A DNA stretch of 64,000 nt from Dromiciops gliroides (GCF_019393635.1 NC_057861.1:539074211-539138210), one strand, 5' to 3'. Shown: positions 11,260-23,300, counted from the first letter of the stretch. Translations and numbers: made by a program. The notes: generated from the letters alone by a model not told the origin.

Positions 11260-11443
11260 GTTTTTGTTTTTGTTGTTGTTGTTTGTTTGTTTTGTTTTGT
11301 TTTGTTTTGTTTTGCCAGTCAATGAGGGTTAAGTGACTTGCCCAGGGTCACACAGCTAGTGTCAAGTGTCTGAGGCCAGATTTAAACTCAGGTCCTCCTG
11401 AATCCAGGGCTGGCGCTTTATCCACTGCACCACCTAGCTGCCC
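11260..11443 (-). mobile_element. WSINE1-type SINE
   Basis: A long TTTTG-type tail precedes the reverse core. The 17-bp TSD cctgtcctatatctctt is at 11243-11259 and 11444-11460. Confidence 0.95.
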
Positions 11444-11559
11444 CCTGTCCTATATCTCTTTTACTAGGATATGGGCTGATTTGTGATTGACAGTATATTG
11501 CCCAATGTCCAAGGTAGCTTTTTCCGGTTTTCAGTCAAATTTCAAAGACAAAATACTTG

Positions 11560-11825
11560 TGATTTTGATTATAGACTTGGATCCCTCCCATTTAGTGATA
11601 CTTGTAGCTGGTATTTGAATATGCCAAGCTCATCCACTTCATCCCAGGTCATTGCTAGTCATCTTGACTTTTGTCCTACCCTTGGATTTCAATGACTTTG
11701 GAAGAGAGAATGACACTGATGACTTTGTGCAGCTCTGACTCACTTAAATCCAATTCATGAGCAAGTCAAGACATTACCCTGTGATATCACTGGTCCTCTT
11801 CAAAAATGAAGGATGAACAAGCAAA
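11560..11825 (+). repeat. Unnamed interspersed repeat, copy 1
   Basis: The stretch 'gatgactttgtgcagctctg' to 'atgaaggatgaacaagcaaa' resembles 39781-39955, with the same order of blocks (ctcacttaaatccaattca; tgatatcactggtcctctt). Both end in an A/C-rich tail. I recognise the pattern as a repeated family but cannot assign a name. Confidence 0.55.
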
Positions 11826-11864
11826 AAAACCCGAACAAACCCCAGTAATGTTCTGGAAATCAAG

Positions 11865-12025
11865 AGCTATGGGCCCTAGTTTTGTCCATGCTACTGGCTA
11901 GTTCTTTCCCCTGGATTAACCCACCTGACCTCTTTGGTCCTCGGTTTTCTCATCTGCAAAATGAAGACATTTGAACAATTATTTCTATGGTCCCTTAAAA
12001 CTAAACAAAATTTGTGATTCTACTT
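11865..12025 (+). repeat. MIR-type SINE fragment
   Basis: 'ggttttctcatctgcaaaat' followed by a weak 'atggtcccttaaaactaaac' end. Confidence 0.5.
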
Positions 12026-12209
12026 CATATCAGTGTAGCAACTTCCATGTTCCTGGAAAAGAATGACTAACACATAGTTGATAGCTTTCTACATATTAGA
12101 CCAAATATTTCATGTAGGAAATCCCATTTGTAATGAAGGCTTGCCTTAGCCAATTTGAGTTCTTTTTCCTTTGTCTTTTGTGGTCACAACTGACCTAGTT
12201 AATTTTGTA

Positions 12210-12385
12210 GTACAGTGGAAAAAATACTAGCTTTAAAGTCAGACAGAGGACCCAGGTTCAAATCCCATCTCTGATGATTCCTACATCCATGACTTTGAGC
12301 ACTAAGCCTTAATTTCCCCATCTGTAAATGAAGGGATTAGACTAAATGGACTAAGGTCTCTTCCAGCTTTATATCTATGAGCTCA
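12210..12385 (+). repeat. MIR-type SINE
   Basis: 'acccaggttcaaatcccatc', 'ccccatctgtaaatgaaggg' and 'ctaaggtctcttccagcttt' lie in the expected order. Confidence 0.65.
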
Positions 12386-12474
12386 TGAATTAAATTCAAT
12401 AAACATATATAAATACATGTTTTATAAATACATATTTTCCTTTAATGATTAGTTTACAATCTGTATTTTGGGGA

Positions 12475-12915
12475 TGTATTAGGGGTGGGCCAGATGCTAG
12501 TAACCTGTTAGTTCAGGTTTGATGTTGGGATGAAATTAGGTAATTGAATGGTTAACAAAAGGAAGGTTACTTAGTCTGACATAGCAAGGTTATGCAACAA
12601 AGATACAGTGACAGTTTCTATAGGTAGTCCTCATCTGCATGTGGAAAAGTGTCTGTTCAACCATGCAAGGAGTAAGGACTTTTGTGGTATACAGGCATCC
12701 ACCAAGTCAGAAGGAATCCAACTTCATTTGGGTGGGATCTTTTATTTTCCTAGCTGACCAAGAAGCTATATCAACACATCTGGATGCCATCCAGAGGAGG
12801 TAGGCAACTTAAGCCTTGCCCTATTCTGGGGCCAATCAAGTCCTATTTTTGTTACCTTTTTCTAACCTATATTGAGGTGGGAGAGGGGGTCCCCTGTTAT
12901 AAATTGGTTCTATCA
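12475..12915. mobile_element. LTR-like fossil, family copy 1
   Basis: A block of about 440 bp starting TG (tgtattaggggtgggcc) and ending CA (ggttctatca). It aligns by eye with 32685-33151 and, more weakly, with 48616-48985. Shared blocks include the start, 'agttcagg', and the end 'ggt(t/c)cta..ca'. Probably a solo LTR of an old endogenous retrovirus. No internal region is seen. Broken, moderately old. Confidence 0.5.
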
Positions 12916-13261
12916 GAAGGGAGTAATCAGACCTATGAGAACATAGAGGCTTGAGTGTATGGATACAATGATCATTTATTAATTATTTTATGAAAAACAT
13001 AGAGGTCATCCTTTGGTTAGAATGTTAGACTTGGAGGGAGGAAGAGTAGCATTCAGATCAAATCTCTGACATGTTGTATGGTCAGTCACTCAACTCCTAT
13101 GTCTTTCACAACTTGCTAAGATCTATTTACTAAATAATAAGCTTAGGTGTAAGTGGGGATGATTTGTAGAAGTAGAAGGTTGTTTTCCATGTTGAACAAA
13201 TCATAGATTCTTTGATTGTGGAAGATATTATGCTAAAGACAGGAGAGGTATAAAGTTGAGA

Positions 13262-13790
13262 TAACCAAGCACCCAACCAACACAAATTTATTCAGTACCT
13301 GCTATGTGAAAAGCAAAGTCTCTGGAGATACAAAACAATGAAACTGCCCCTGTCCAAGGAGTTTACATTATACAGGGGAGAGAGCATGCGGATACAACAG
13401 TATTTACAAACTAGATGCAAAATCAAGGTTACCTTTTTTTGGGTATTTGTTTTGTTTTGCAGGGCAGTGAGGGTTAAGAGACTTGCTCAGGGTCACACAG
13501 CTAGTAAGTGTCAAGTGTCCGAGGCCGGATTTGAACTCAGGTCCTTCTGAACCCAGGGCCAATGCTTTATGCACTGCACCACCTATCTGCCCCAGGTTAC
13601 CTTTTTTTTTGAGGGGAGGCACTAAAATCAGGAGGTGGGGGTTCAGTAAGGGAATTGTGTAGAAAATGGCACTGAGGCTGAAATAAGATAGTCCTCCTTT
13701 GGTGGAGTTTACATTTTAACAGGAAAAAAGACACATAAATAATTCTAATACTAACTAATATATGTGTGTAAGGGAGGTGCAAACAAAGTG
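13262..13790 (+). repeat. Old interspersed repeat split by a SINE
   Basis: 'agtacctgctatgtgaaaag' and 'ccaaggagtttacattatac' match the same ancient family as 34620-35165. The WSINE at 13441-13593 interrupts it. A second, reduced copy seems to follow from about 13680 (gtggagtttacattttaaca). Confidence 0.5.
13441..13593 (-). mobile_element. WSINE1-type SINE
   Basis: Reverse copy with core 'ggtcacacagctagtaagtg'. The 15-bp TSD aggttaccttttttt is at 13426-13440 and 13594-13608. Confidence 0.93.
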
Positions 13791-13799
13791 TTATTCAAA

Positions 13800-14460
13800 G
13801 CCTAATATTAGGGCAGGCTTGTTAAAAGTTGTTTTCCGAGGGTGTTTCTGGAGGCTCTACAGATAGCTGTGCTATCTTGCAACCTCTGAACCTGCACAGG
13901 CTGAGATTGAAGGCAATTTCACTTGCTTTTTTGTTTGCTAAATCCTTCCCTGGGATCTTTGTTAATGTGAGAGGTCTACTTGTGTATTGGAGGGCATGAT
14001 TTCTCCCCAGCTGTTTCCCAGTCAAACTGTTCAAGAAACTGTGTTTGGACAAGCAGAGAAGGTTCTTGAACTTGTCATTTGTTTTCCGCTTCTGTTAGCT
14101 CGGATTTCAACTTTACCACCCCAGGGACCTGACTCATCTGGCTTAGTTGCCCTACCTTGCACTAAGGTGTCTCAAGATCCATGAGGGGGTGTGCTTTGTA
14201 ACCCCTAGGCTTTGGATTAGAAGTCAACAGAAGCATAAGCTTCCTTTCTTCAAATGTTTTCTCCATTATTTTGGGGGGGCAATCCTTTCTGCTATGCTGG
14301 GGTGAGTTTGTGTAGAAATCAACAAAAACTATCATGTGTTAGAAATCATCTACTGACTATACAGTCAACATTGCCATTTGGCAAACTAAATTTTCTAGAT
14401 TTCTAACATTTCTGTCAACTGGGCGTGACATAGGACTAAAGGTTTTAGCTTCCACCAATC
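13800..14460. other. Unique DNA, nothing recognised
   Basis: No repeat or gene signature. Two overlapping open frames of 65-76 codons on opposite strands have no family motif. Confidence 0.5.
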
Positions 14461-14464
14461 TGAC

Positions 14465-14590
14465 TCCTTGTCTCTGCAATAGAAGATGACCTTCTTGAGG
14501 GCAGTGACTGCCTTTGTTTTCTTAAGATCTATCAAAGAGCCTCAAATAAAATATATGTTTAATAAATCCTCACTGAATTAATTAATTGTA
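14465..14590 (+). repeat. L2 3' end fragment
   Basis: 'cttgagggcagtgactgcct' followed by 'tgtttaataaatcctcactg' is the usual L2 3' terminal pattern. Confidence 0.6.
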
Positions 14591-15149
14591 CTATCCATAT
14601 TCAATCAAGTATCTGATTAAGACTATTGTAGCTCAGTAAGCTCTTAGGTAACATCCCAACTTCCACTCTCAGAGGCAAGTTGAATCCCCAGAGCTAGACT
14701 AGGTTCATCTCTCCATGGTTCTTGGGCTAGTGCTGAGAGGTCAATGTCATTTTCTTGAGCCCCCATTGCTGTACTACCATGGTTACTACTGAAAATGACC
14801 ATAGCCAGCTTTAAAAGTATCTTTAGAATACGTGGCACAAATATATTCCCCCAAAAGTCTGGGACGCATACTCCTACCAGTACATATAGAGTCTAGGGGA
14901 AAGTGGATTCAAGCCTAGAGAACATACATGACAAAGAGATAAGTTACTCCTCCTGTTTTCTGGAAATCCCATTTTCTTATTTGTGGCATCCTTGAAGTAG
15001 TTCCTTTTAGGCATGGTGGTTTTGTATTCCTCTATTCTTGACTCTTTATGTAGACTAGCTGATCCAAAACTGGCCAGGACACTGATGGGGATATAGGAAG
15101 TCCAAAATTTTCTGAATCCTTTGAAATTCACTAGTCCTCCTCTTATCAT

Positions 15150-15265
15150 TAGATTGCAAGCTCTTCAATGGCAGGGACTATCTTTTGCCTCTTTTTGAAT
15201 CCCTAGAGCTTAGCATACTTCCTGGGACACAGTAGGCACTTAACAGATGTTTACTGCCATTCAAA
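15150..15265 (+). repeat. L2 3' end fragment
   Basis: 'attgcaagctcttcaatggc', 'aatccctagagcttagcata' and 'cacagtaggcacttaacag' form the conserved L2 terminus. Confidence 0.7.
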
Positions 15266-15494
15266 AGGGGTTATGGCATTAGAGAAAGGAGATTTGGCCA
15301 AAGCTGAAGCCAAGACCTCGGATTCCACCACTCCTCCATAACCCATTCCACACCCAAGAAGTTCTGGAAATATTTTGAAAAGTTACACCTTCTTTAATTT
15401 CTGGAATTCTATCCCTTCTCAACTTGATTAATAATTTATAGATGATTGCTGGGATGTGGCAAGATTCTTCAGCCTATCCCAACATGATCCCCAT

Positions 15495-16455
15495 GCAAAA
15501 TAACTCCAATTCAAAACTTCCCTCTTCTCCTATTACTGTTTGTTTTGTTTTGGGGGGGGGCAATTGGGGTTAAGTGACTTGCCCAGGGTCACACAGCTAG
15601 TAAGTGTCAAGTGTCTGAGGCCAGATTTGAACTCAGGTACGCCACCTAGCTGCCCGTCCTATTACTGTTGAAGGCACCACCACCCTCCTAGTTACCCAGG
15701 TTTGCAATCTAGGTGTCATCCATGGCTCCTTATTCCCCCTCCTCTCCCTTCCATATATCCAAGTCTTGTCCACTTATCCTTCATAACATCTCTTATATGT
15801 GCCCCACAGCCACCATTCTGATGTAGGCCCTCATCATCTCTGAGTCGGGCTATTGCAATGGCCTTTTGATGGGTCTGCCTGCCTCATATCTCTCATATCT
15901 CATTCCAGTCTGTCCTCCATTCAGCTATCAAATCTTCCTAAAGCATAGATCTAAACATGTGACTCTCCTATTGGATAAACTCTAGTAGCTCCCTGTTACC
16001 TCCAGTATCAAATAAAAAGCCTTTTAGATCTTTAAAGCCCCTTATAACCTGGCTCTATCATACCTTTCCAGTCTTGTACCTACCTCCCTTCCATGTATTC
16101 TACGTTCCAGTAACACTGACTTCCTTGCTGGCACAGGACATTCCATCTTCTGTGTGAGTATTTTCACTGCCTGTCTCCCATTTCTTAAATTCTCTCCCTC
16201 TTCATCTCTGCCTTCTGGCTTTCTTTGTGTCTCAGTGAAGATCTCATCTGCTACAGAAAGCTTTTCGTGATCCCCCTTAATGCTAATCCCTTCCTCTGTT
16301 ATCATTACCATGTCATCCTTTATGTATCTTGTTTCTATAAAGTTGTTTTCATGTTGTTTCCCACATAAGACTGGGAGTTCTTAGAGTAAATACAATTTTT
16401 TTGCTTATCCTGCAGTGCTAAACATAGTGTTTGGCAGAAGGTAGGCACTTTTAGT
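15495..16455 (+). mobile_element. L2 LINE 3' portion (ORF2 end plus UTR)
   Basis: Degraded L2 ORF2 C-terminal sequence: the conceptual peptide shows 'VCNLGVI' and, near 15840-15880, 'GYCNGLLMGLPASYL', which matches the L2-clade pattern DYCN-LL-GLP. It continues into the UTR and a worn 3' end at about 16360-16455. A WSINE (15541-15656) interrupts it. Several frame breaks are present, so this is an ancient copy. Confidence 0.75.
15541..15656 (-). mobile_element. WSINE1-type SINE, internally deleted
   Basis: Reverse copy lacking about 40 bp between 'actcaggtac' and 'gccacctagctgcc'. The 13-bp TSD tcctattactgtt is at 15528-15540 and 15657-15669. The TSD shows that the deletion lies inside a single insertion. 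Confidence 0.92.
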
Positions 16456-16479
16456 CTAAGACCTACAAGTGATTGATTG

Positions 16480-17555
16480 AGACCTCTTCTCTCCTTGTTA
16501 AGGTATCAAGATTAGAGAAGGACTTAATGGTTCCTTACATCAGCACTGGAAGAAAACATGTTATAAGACTGCCTATAGGATATGACCCAAGCATGCACCA
16601 GACAGATTTTCTTCCTTCTAAATATCAACCAGTATCAATCAAAATTGGGTTTGAAATTCTAATATGATCACTATCTTTTTGAGACTTGAGGATTTCCTTC
16701 CTTTAAGAGCCCCTTTTGCAAATACAAACAAATAGACAAACCCTGAGGAGTCTCAACTTAAGCCATTGTCAACTTATACTTTAATTAGCAATTAACACCT
16801 TAATCAGAGATTTGCTTGTAATTTAGGGCCAGCTGTCACCCAGAATGGGATACAGAAGGCAGACAGCCAGGCAGATAAAGTGGGAGGTGGCAGCAAGGAG
16901 GAATGGAATACTTGATACTTTTACAAAGCTTTGGTCCAGAAGCTGACACACTCAGATGCATACCCCCAGGCCGCCCATCTCCATGTGGTTGCAGCCACCT
17001 TCAACCTCCAGCTTTTGCATCAAATATTGGCAAAAAGGAGTAAGAAATCTTAGAACATTGGCGTTAAAAATGTACAGAGAAGAAAAGGAGGAAATATGTA
17101 CAACAAATCCTTGTACATTTCCAATGAAACTCCTTTTATTCTGTAATGCACCTTCACTACTGGATCCTCTGGGATAGCAACTGCTCCTTTGTGTCCACCA
17201 CTAGACTTTCCTTCGTTCCTATAACACCAAGGTTTCTCTAGGCCTGATGAGGAGCAAAAGCACTTCCTCCTGGAGTTTGAGATGCAATAGGGTTAAACAA
17301 TGCAAAGCTTAATTAAGGAATTAAGAGAATGAACAATAAACAAAGCCAAAGTATAGGCTTGTCCTATATTTTGTTCCAGCATGAAGGAAGTTATTAACTA
17401 TGCTTCTGCCACCCCCTCCATACTAATATGAATTTGCAGAGTCAAATGGTTAGTTGATTAATCCTGGTATTAACCTGGTTTAAGCTATTCTGTTTTGGTA
17501 AACCCAACATCCCTCTCCACACTAATCATTCCAATATGCAAGAAGGTCATAGTAG
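16480..17555. other. Unique DNA, nothing recognised
   Basis: No clear repeat. Some composition change around 16960-17240, and two unremarkable open frames of 64-73 codons. No splice-flanked exon is recognisable. Confidence 0.5.
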
Positions 17556-17559
17556 TGAT

Positions 17560-18345
17560 TAGGAATTTAATTAAACAAATATTTAATAAGTATCAGGCAC
17601 AAGTCAATCTGATAGGCTATGTAATTTATTTCTTATGAAGTATGTACTCTTCGATAGGCTGTATTCTAATCATTGGGGATAGAAAGAAAGGCAAAAGACA
17701 ATCCCTGCCTTCAGTGAGCTCATAATTTAACTGGAGACAACATGTGAACAATTGTACAAACATGATTTAAATAGGGTAAACTGGAGACAATCAACTGAAA
17801 GAAGGGACTAGCATTAAGGAGGAATCAGGAAATACTTCTTGTAGAAGATGAGATTTTATCAGGGACATGAAAGATGAAGAGGCAGAGATGAAGAGAGAGC
17901 ATCCTAGGCTTTGGTATGAGAGTCAGGAGATGGAGCATCTTGTAGGGATGGCTTGTAAGGCAAATAATCCAAACAGTCCCTGTCCTTAAAGAACTTGTCT
18001 TCTCCTGGGAGCATATGGTTCAGCTCAACATCAGTGAATACAAATTGTATACAAAATAAATGCAGAGCAATTTCAGGGTTGGGAGGAAGCACTAACACCT
18101 GAGGGAAATTAGAAAAGGTCTCGTGGAAGCGGAAACACGAGCTGAACCTAGAAAGAAAGCGAGGGATTCTAAGAAGGAGAGGTGAAGAGGAAGGGCACTT
18201 TAGACATGGAAGAGAGTTTGTGCATAGGTGAGATGTTGGGAGGTGGAATGCCATGGGTGAGGAACAGCAAGGAGGCCAATCTGGCTAGAACTTAAAGTGT
18301 TCGAATGGGAATAATATGAAATCTGTCTGAAAAGATAGGTTGGAA
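17560..18345 (+). repeat. Two copies of an old therian interspersed repeat
   Basis: The first copy (about 17560-17960) has 'attggggatagaaagaaagg', 'caatccctgccttcagtgag' and 'ggagatggagcatcttg'. The second (about 17965-18345) restarts with 'acagtccctgtccttaaaga' and ends 'gaggaacagcaaggaggcca'. Same family as 34620-35165; class uncertain. Confidence 0.6.
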
Positions 18346-18351
18346 CTGGAT

Positions 18352-18545
18352 TATGAGTGGATAGAGTGCAGGACTTCGAGGCAGGAAGACTTGCGTTCAT
18401 ATTTAGCCTCAGATACTAGCTATATGACCCTGGGCAAGTCACTTAACCTCTGTATGCCTCAGTTTTCTTGTCTATAAAACAGGTAATAATAGCACCTTCC
18501 TTTAAGAATTATTGTGAGGATAAAATCAGATAGTATTTATAATGA
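18352..18545 (+). repeat. MIR/THER1-type SINE
   Basis: 'ctagctatatgaccctgggc', 'gtcacttaacctctgtatgc' and 'attattgtgaggataaaatc' lie in order. Confidence 0.75.
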
Positions 18546-18789
18546 ACAGAGCCACAGAGCTATAATTTCAGCCCTGGTTAGTGTTCCTTGTCTTGTTACA
18601 CTTGTAAGCCACTATGCCATTCTTTGGAAGGCTTCTGCTGGGGTCTTTCCAGTTGGCTCCCCTTTTCAATGCTTCAGTGCTGTTTATTTTCCTAAGAAAA
18701 ATGTACCCGCTTTAGTTTCTTCTTGGATATCTATATCGCCATTGTGGAATTTTTTAAAATTGCCCAATTTATAATGAAAAAAAAAAAAC

Positions 18790-19235
18790 TGAGGCATAAC
18801 TCTGAGCCAATGGCACTTTACTAAAGTGTCCATGGCTCCCTCCAATGAAGTGGACCTAAGATATTTTTCCCCATGATCTGAGACTCCCCCTCTCCTCCAG
18901 GGCCTTAGTTTTATAGTGTTGATACTCAGACCATACAGGTGGAGCAGACAAAAATACAGATTCTCTTTGGTTGATAGACCTTGCTCTTAATCCTCCAGGA
19001 TGATCTCCATAAAATACAGAATCCCATTGGTTGACAAGAAGGCTAATGAGCAGACCTTAACAGAGCTATCTTGACCTTTCAGGAGGTCCTACTTATCTGA
19101 TGAGCACATTCATGGGCTGTGTTGATAAACAGATGTCAAAACATCTACATGGGTCAAAGGCCTAGTAGGAAGGTAGGACACAGACTGGCAACTAGAGTCT
19201 CTCACTGGTGAAGTACTCATGGTCATTTCCCCACA
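18790..19235 (-). mobile_element. Solo-LTR-like retroviral fossil
   Basis: On the minus strand the block starts TGTGGGGAAATGACC and ends in CA. A TATA-like 'cactataaaacta' lies about two-thirds in. Length of about 446 bp and TG...CA ends fit an LTR. I see no internal gag/pol on either side, so probably solo. Family not identified; broken fossil. Confidence 0.55.
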
Positions 19236-19685
19236 TTGGGCAACAGAGGAATGACAGGGGATGGAAGAGCAAAAAAAAAAAATAGCTGGGGGACTCTACA
19301 TGAGTCACCTCTACCACACTGGACTTGGTCACCATAACAGGGGAAAAAAAAGGGTAGAGGTCCTCTAGTTAGCTTCCTAAGATTAAGCAAGTGAATTTAT
19401 AATTTGTAGTTTATAACCCAGGGGTCTAATACATAGAACTTAAGATCACATCCTCTATAGAATCATATCAAAGTAATTAATACTGATTGGGATAAAATAG
19501 GGGCCCAATTAATCATCTATCACACCACTCATTCTCATGCTTTCTTGATCTGTTCAGGAGTAGCTCTGTAAGACAGCTAAATTGTATTGCTTCGTCCAAC
19601 CCTACTGTAGTTGCTTGGACTTTTTTTTTTAATCACCATTTCTTGCATGCAATTCATTGTTTATAAGAGTGGTGGTTATAACTCT
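19236..19685. other. No gene or clear repeat seen
   Basis: AT-rich sequence with short poly-A runs. Nothing recognised. Confidence 0.45.
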
Positions 19686-19689
19686 CATT

Positions 19690-19840
19690 TACATAGATTT
19701 ATAGTTTACAATGAATTTTTTCTTACAGATTTGTCTTCAACTTAAAGAGGAAGAAATAGAGAGGTTCAGAGGGATTATATAACTTCTCCAGAATCAGAGC
19801 CAGTATTTGAGCTCAGGTGTCCTGAAACTTTTTATCAAGA
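19690..19840 (-). repeat. MIR3/THER2-like fragment
   Basis: 'catttacatagatttatagt' followed by 'gagaggttcagagggattat' and 'gctcaggtgtcctgaa' resembles the MIR3-like core in reverse, like 46550-46800. Confidence 0.45.
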
Positions 19841-20089
19841 AGGAAAAGTCTAGGACCAGAAATATTTGAAGAAGCTTATCACCAGGCAACTGCAATTTCA
19901 TGATTTTTTTTGTTCACTGAGAGCAGCTGATGGGGACCATCTACAAAAATGTAGATTTAAACATACAGGGTATGTTCTAGTTCAATATTAGTTTTATTAC
20001 ATATCAATTATTGATTTGATTTCAATATTGATTTTTATTATCCTTAAATTTTGGAAAAATAAATTTAAGGCTTTTTATTATCTCATTAA

Positions 20090-20960
20090 TAACTTATTTT
20101 TTAACTTCATAGCCATTTCTCAATATACCTTCATCTCTCTTTCATCCCAGTGACTCCTGCCTTATAATAAAGAGCCAAACCAACCAACAAATCTACTTAT
20201 CCGACAGCACATACAGCACTCTGCAACTTGAGTCCTTTACCACTTTTCATCATCAAAACTAGTCATTGCTATCAGTCTCAGTTCAGTTGTGTTTCAGTGT
20301 TACTCTTTTCTTATTATTTCAGTAATTTCATGTTATTCTTTTGCTTCTGCTTTCCCAAACCTGCAGCAGTTCATTGGTCTTCCCACGTTTCTCTGAATGT
20401 CTCCTATTCATTGTTTCTTATGAATAATAACATTCCACTGCATTTATATGCCACAATTTTTTTTTTGCTTTTTCCCCCAGCTACATCCTAATGATTTCCT
20501 ACTCTGTTTTCAGGATGTTTGCTACCACAAAGATTGTCACCATGAATCTTTTCTTATATAATTGATCTTTATTTCTGTCTGGATTATATTCCTAATCACA
20601 ATATGGCTGAGTCAAATGGCCAGGACAGTTTGGCTATTTCTCAAGTCAACCGATCAAGTAAACATCTATTAAACACCCATAAAAGGCACCTGATTAGCAT
20701 TCAAATACAAAAGCCAGATAGTCCCTGCCCCAAGGAGTTTATGGTCTCCTGAGAAGGCATGTTTCAAAATTGTTTTCCAGTATGGTTAAACTCATTTATA
20801 GCATATGCTGATCTTCATGCAATGCCCCTCCCCCATCTTTATAATCTTTGCCAATTTAACCAGTGTCTGGTAATGCTATGCCCACCTTCATTATTACTTT
20901 AACATTTTTCCCTTTGGCATTTAGGTCTCTCGTTCTGCAAATGAATTTTATTCAATTATT
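20090..20960 (-). mobile_element. Old L1 3' region, reverse orientation
   Basis: On the minus strand this corresponds to the L1 ORF2 C-terminal region. On the plus strand, 'cattccactgcatttatatg' and 'ggctgagtcaaatggc' are diverged reverse complements of blocks that are clear in the younger L1 at 5.9-6.2 kb. A short piece of the old repeat family (about 20641-20755) seems to interrupt it. Heavily mutated. Confidence 0.6.
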
Positions 20961-20970
20961 TACTTTTTTG

Positions 20971-21108
20971 TGGGGCAATGAGGGGTAAGTGACTTTTCCA
21001 GGGTCACACAGCTAGTAAGTGTCAAGTGTCTGAGGTCAGATTTGAACTCAGGTCCTCCTGAATCCAGGAGAGCTGGTACTTTATCTACTGCACCACTTAG
21101 CTACCCCC
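20971..21108 (-). mobile_element. WSINE1-type SINE
   Basis: Reverse core from 'gtggggcaatgaggggtaag' to 'accacttagctacccc'. No clean TSD was found by eye. Confidence 0.85.
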
Positions 21109-21220
21109 TGTCTTAGTTTTTAAATTACCAAATAGCAAGGATTATGCATTTAATCTGTATCTCAATTTTTCTGTATCAGATCTAGCATGATATTTTTAGA
21201 AAGAGAAATAATAGTGTTTT

Positions 21221-21360
21221 TTTTTCCAGGGCAATTGGGGTTAAGTGACTTGCCCATGGTCACACAGCTAGTAAGTGTTAAGTGTCTGAGGCCAGATTTG
21301 AACTTAGGTACTCCTGAATCCAGAGCTGGTGCTTTATCCACTGTGCCACCTAGCTGCCCC
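21221..21360 (-). mobile_element. WSINE1-type SINE
   Basis: Reverse core from 'ggcaattggggttaagtgac' to 'ccacctagctgcccc'. The TSD aataatagt starts at 21207 and 21361, with T-rich extension. Confidence 0.92.
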
Positions 21361-21721
21361 AATAATAGTTTTTGATGAATAAAAAAGACAATTTTAGAAA
21401 TATGAAGCATAAAAGCCAGCATTAAGCCAGACAACTAGAATTAGGTCAAAATTGCAGTCCCCCCCTTCTCACCCAGAATTTGGATTTAATGTATTCAGGG
21501 GTAATCTGGTAAATTTTTAACATTTTCAGTTCTCTGTAACATATGAAACATTTTAAAGTTTAGTTTGTATCATTAATATTTTCTCTATCACTTTCTTAAG
21601 TCTAGAAATTCACAAAACAATACATTGAACCCCAATTCATAGTTTGCCAGTTTCTGAAGTGTAAATGTTCATACTTCAAGTAGGCTTTAGCATATCCAAT
21701 CAAATTTCAAATGAGATGTTT

Positions 21722-21785
21722 GTAATACAGCCCAGTGCCTGGCACATTGTACAGGTTTATAAATGTTAGTTGTCGTTGCCATCAT
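21722..21785 (+). repeat. L2/MIR 3' terminal fragment
   Basis: 'agtgcctggcacattgtaca' followed by 'ataaatgttagttg'. A short ATC/ATG-rich simple stretch follows at 21780-21825. Confidence 0.6.
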
Positions 21786-22924
21786 CACCATCATCATCAT
21801 GATGATCACCACTGCCATCATTGTTATACACTTGCATGTATTCTATTTTGCCAGTACAGATTTTTGAACCTTGTGTCAGGAGAAAGACATTAGTTCCTCA
21901 GTTGTCAAGTTACGGGGTCAGACGGGAGCCTTGAAGCTGAAAGGCAGTGCTTTTATTACTCCCTCCTAATTACTTCCCTATCTCATTTTCCACAGAATCT
22001 ATTCCAGATTTTTTCTTCATTCCTCTATCTTCCCTCCCCAATCCCCCTTCCCTACTCTCTTAGATTAAGACTTTATTTTTAATTTACTGGAAAAATTGAG
22101 ACCATTCTATGTTAGCTCCCTCTATTCTCTATCTCTTTATCTCAAAATCCATTGACATCATCTCCTGATCACTTTTCCTTTGACAAAGTGGTGACCCTTC
22201 ACCTTGACAAGACTAACCTCTCTTCATGTATACTGTATTCTCTAGAAGATCCTATCTTCAATTTTCATCTCACTCTTGAATCTTCAATATTTCCTTATCA
22301 ACTGATTTCTTACCTAATGCTTTTAAACATGCTCAAGTCTGCTCATTATAAATAAAATTAAATGAAAACAAAATACAAATATCTTGCTAAATACCATCAC
22401 AACCTCAAGATACCTATGTCTCTTTTTCATTTTTAAGCCAAATTCTGTGAAATATTGTTGACCTCTATGTCTACTTCCTCTCCTTATACTCACAATTCAA
22501 TTCTTTGCAGTCTGATTTCTGAGTTCCTCATCATTCAACTGAAACTGTTATTTCCAAAGTTACCCATGATTTCTTAATTTCTAAATCCTATAGCTTTTTT
22601 TCTCAATTCAAATCCTTTTCAACTGATCTGCTGTATTTTCCACTGTTGACCACCATCCTCATGGATTTTCTCTCCTATTTGGATGTTGATGATACTCCTT
22701 TTTTCTTGTTTCACCTTCTACTTACTCAACTATTCTTTCTCAGTCTTTGCTAATTCACCATACACATCACGCCCCTTTATCTGTGAATATTTACTAGGAT
22801 CCCATTCTAGTTTATTCTATAGTCTTTCTTAGTAATCTCATCAAATTATTTGGGTTTAATTATCACCTCTATATAGATCATATACAAGATTATATACTAT
22901 ATATAGATCATATACAAGTGCATA

Positions 22925-23157
22925 TTTGTTGTTGTTCTTCACTCATTTAGTTGTGTCTGACTTTGTGGTCCTTTGGGTTTTCTTTGCAAGAATACTGGAG
23001 TGGTTTTCTATTTCCTTCTCCAGTGGATTAAGGCAAACAGAGGTTAAGTGACATACCCAAAGTCACACAGCTAGTAAATGTCTGAGGCCAAATTTGAACT
23101 CAGGTCTTCCTGACTCCATGCCCAGCATTCTATCCACTGAGTCATCTAGCTGCCTTA
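22925..23157 (-). mobile_element. MAR1-type SINE in L2
   Basis: Tail 'ttgttgttgttcttcactc', then 'tccttctccagtggattaag', then core ending 'tgagtcatctagctgcc'. Confidence 0.88.
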
Positions 23158-23300
23158 TGCATACATATACATAAACACATTTGTATGTGTGTACACATGC
23201 GCATATATGAATAAACACATAGGTGTTTATGTGCATGTGTGTGTATACAACACACATGTTTGTGTGTATATATCATATATGTGATGTTATACACGTATGC
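23158..23300. repeat. Mixed AT/GT/ATAC microsatellite
   Basis: Interspersed TATA, ATAC, GTGT and CATG units following the MAR1. Confidence 0.85.

Noticed and set aside
9000-11500. Regularly spaced similar repeats that could suggest an array
   Set aside because: They are independent SINE insertions in both orientations with different TSDs, not a CRISPR or satellite array.
14874-15149. 91-codon minus-strand frame without microsatellite or SINE content
   Set aside because: No domain, no splice or promoter context, and part of it overlaps an L2 end; coding status cannot be supported.
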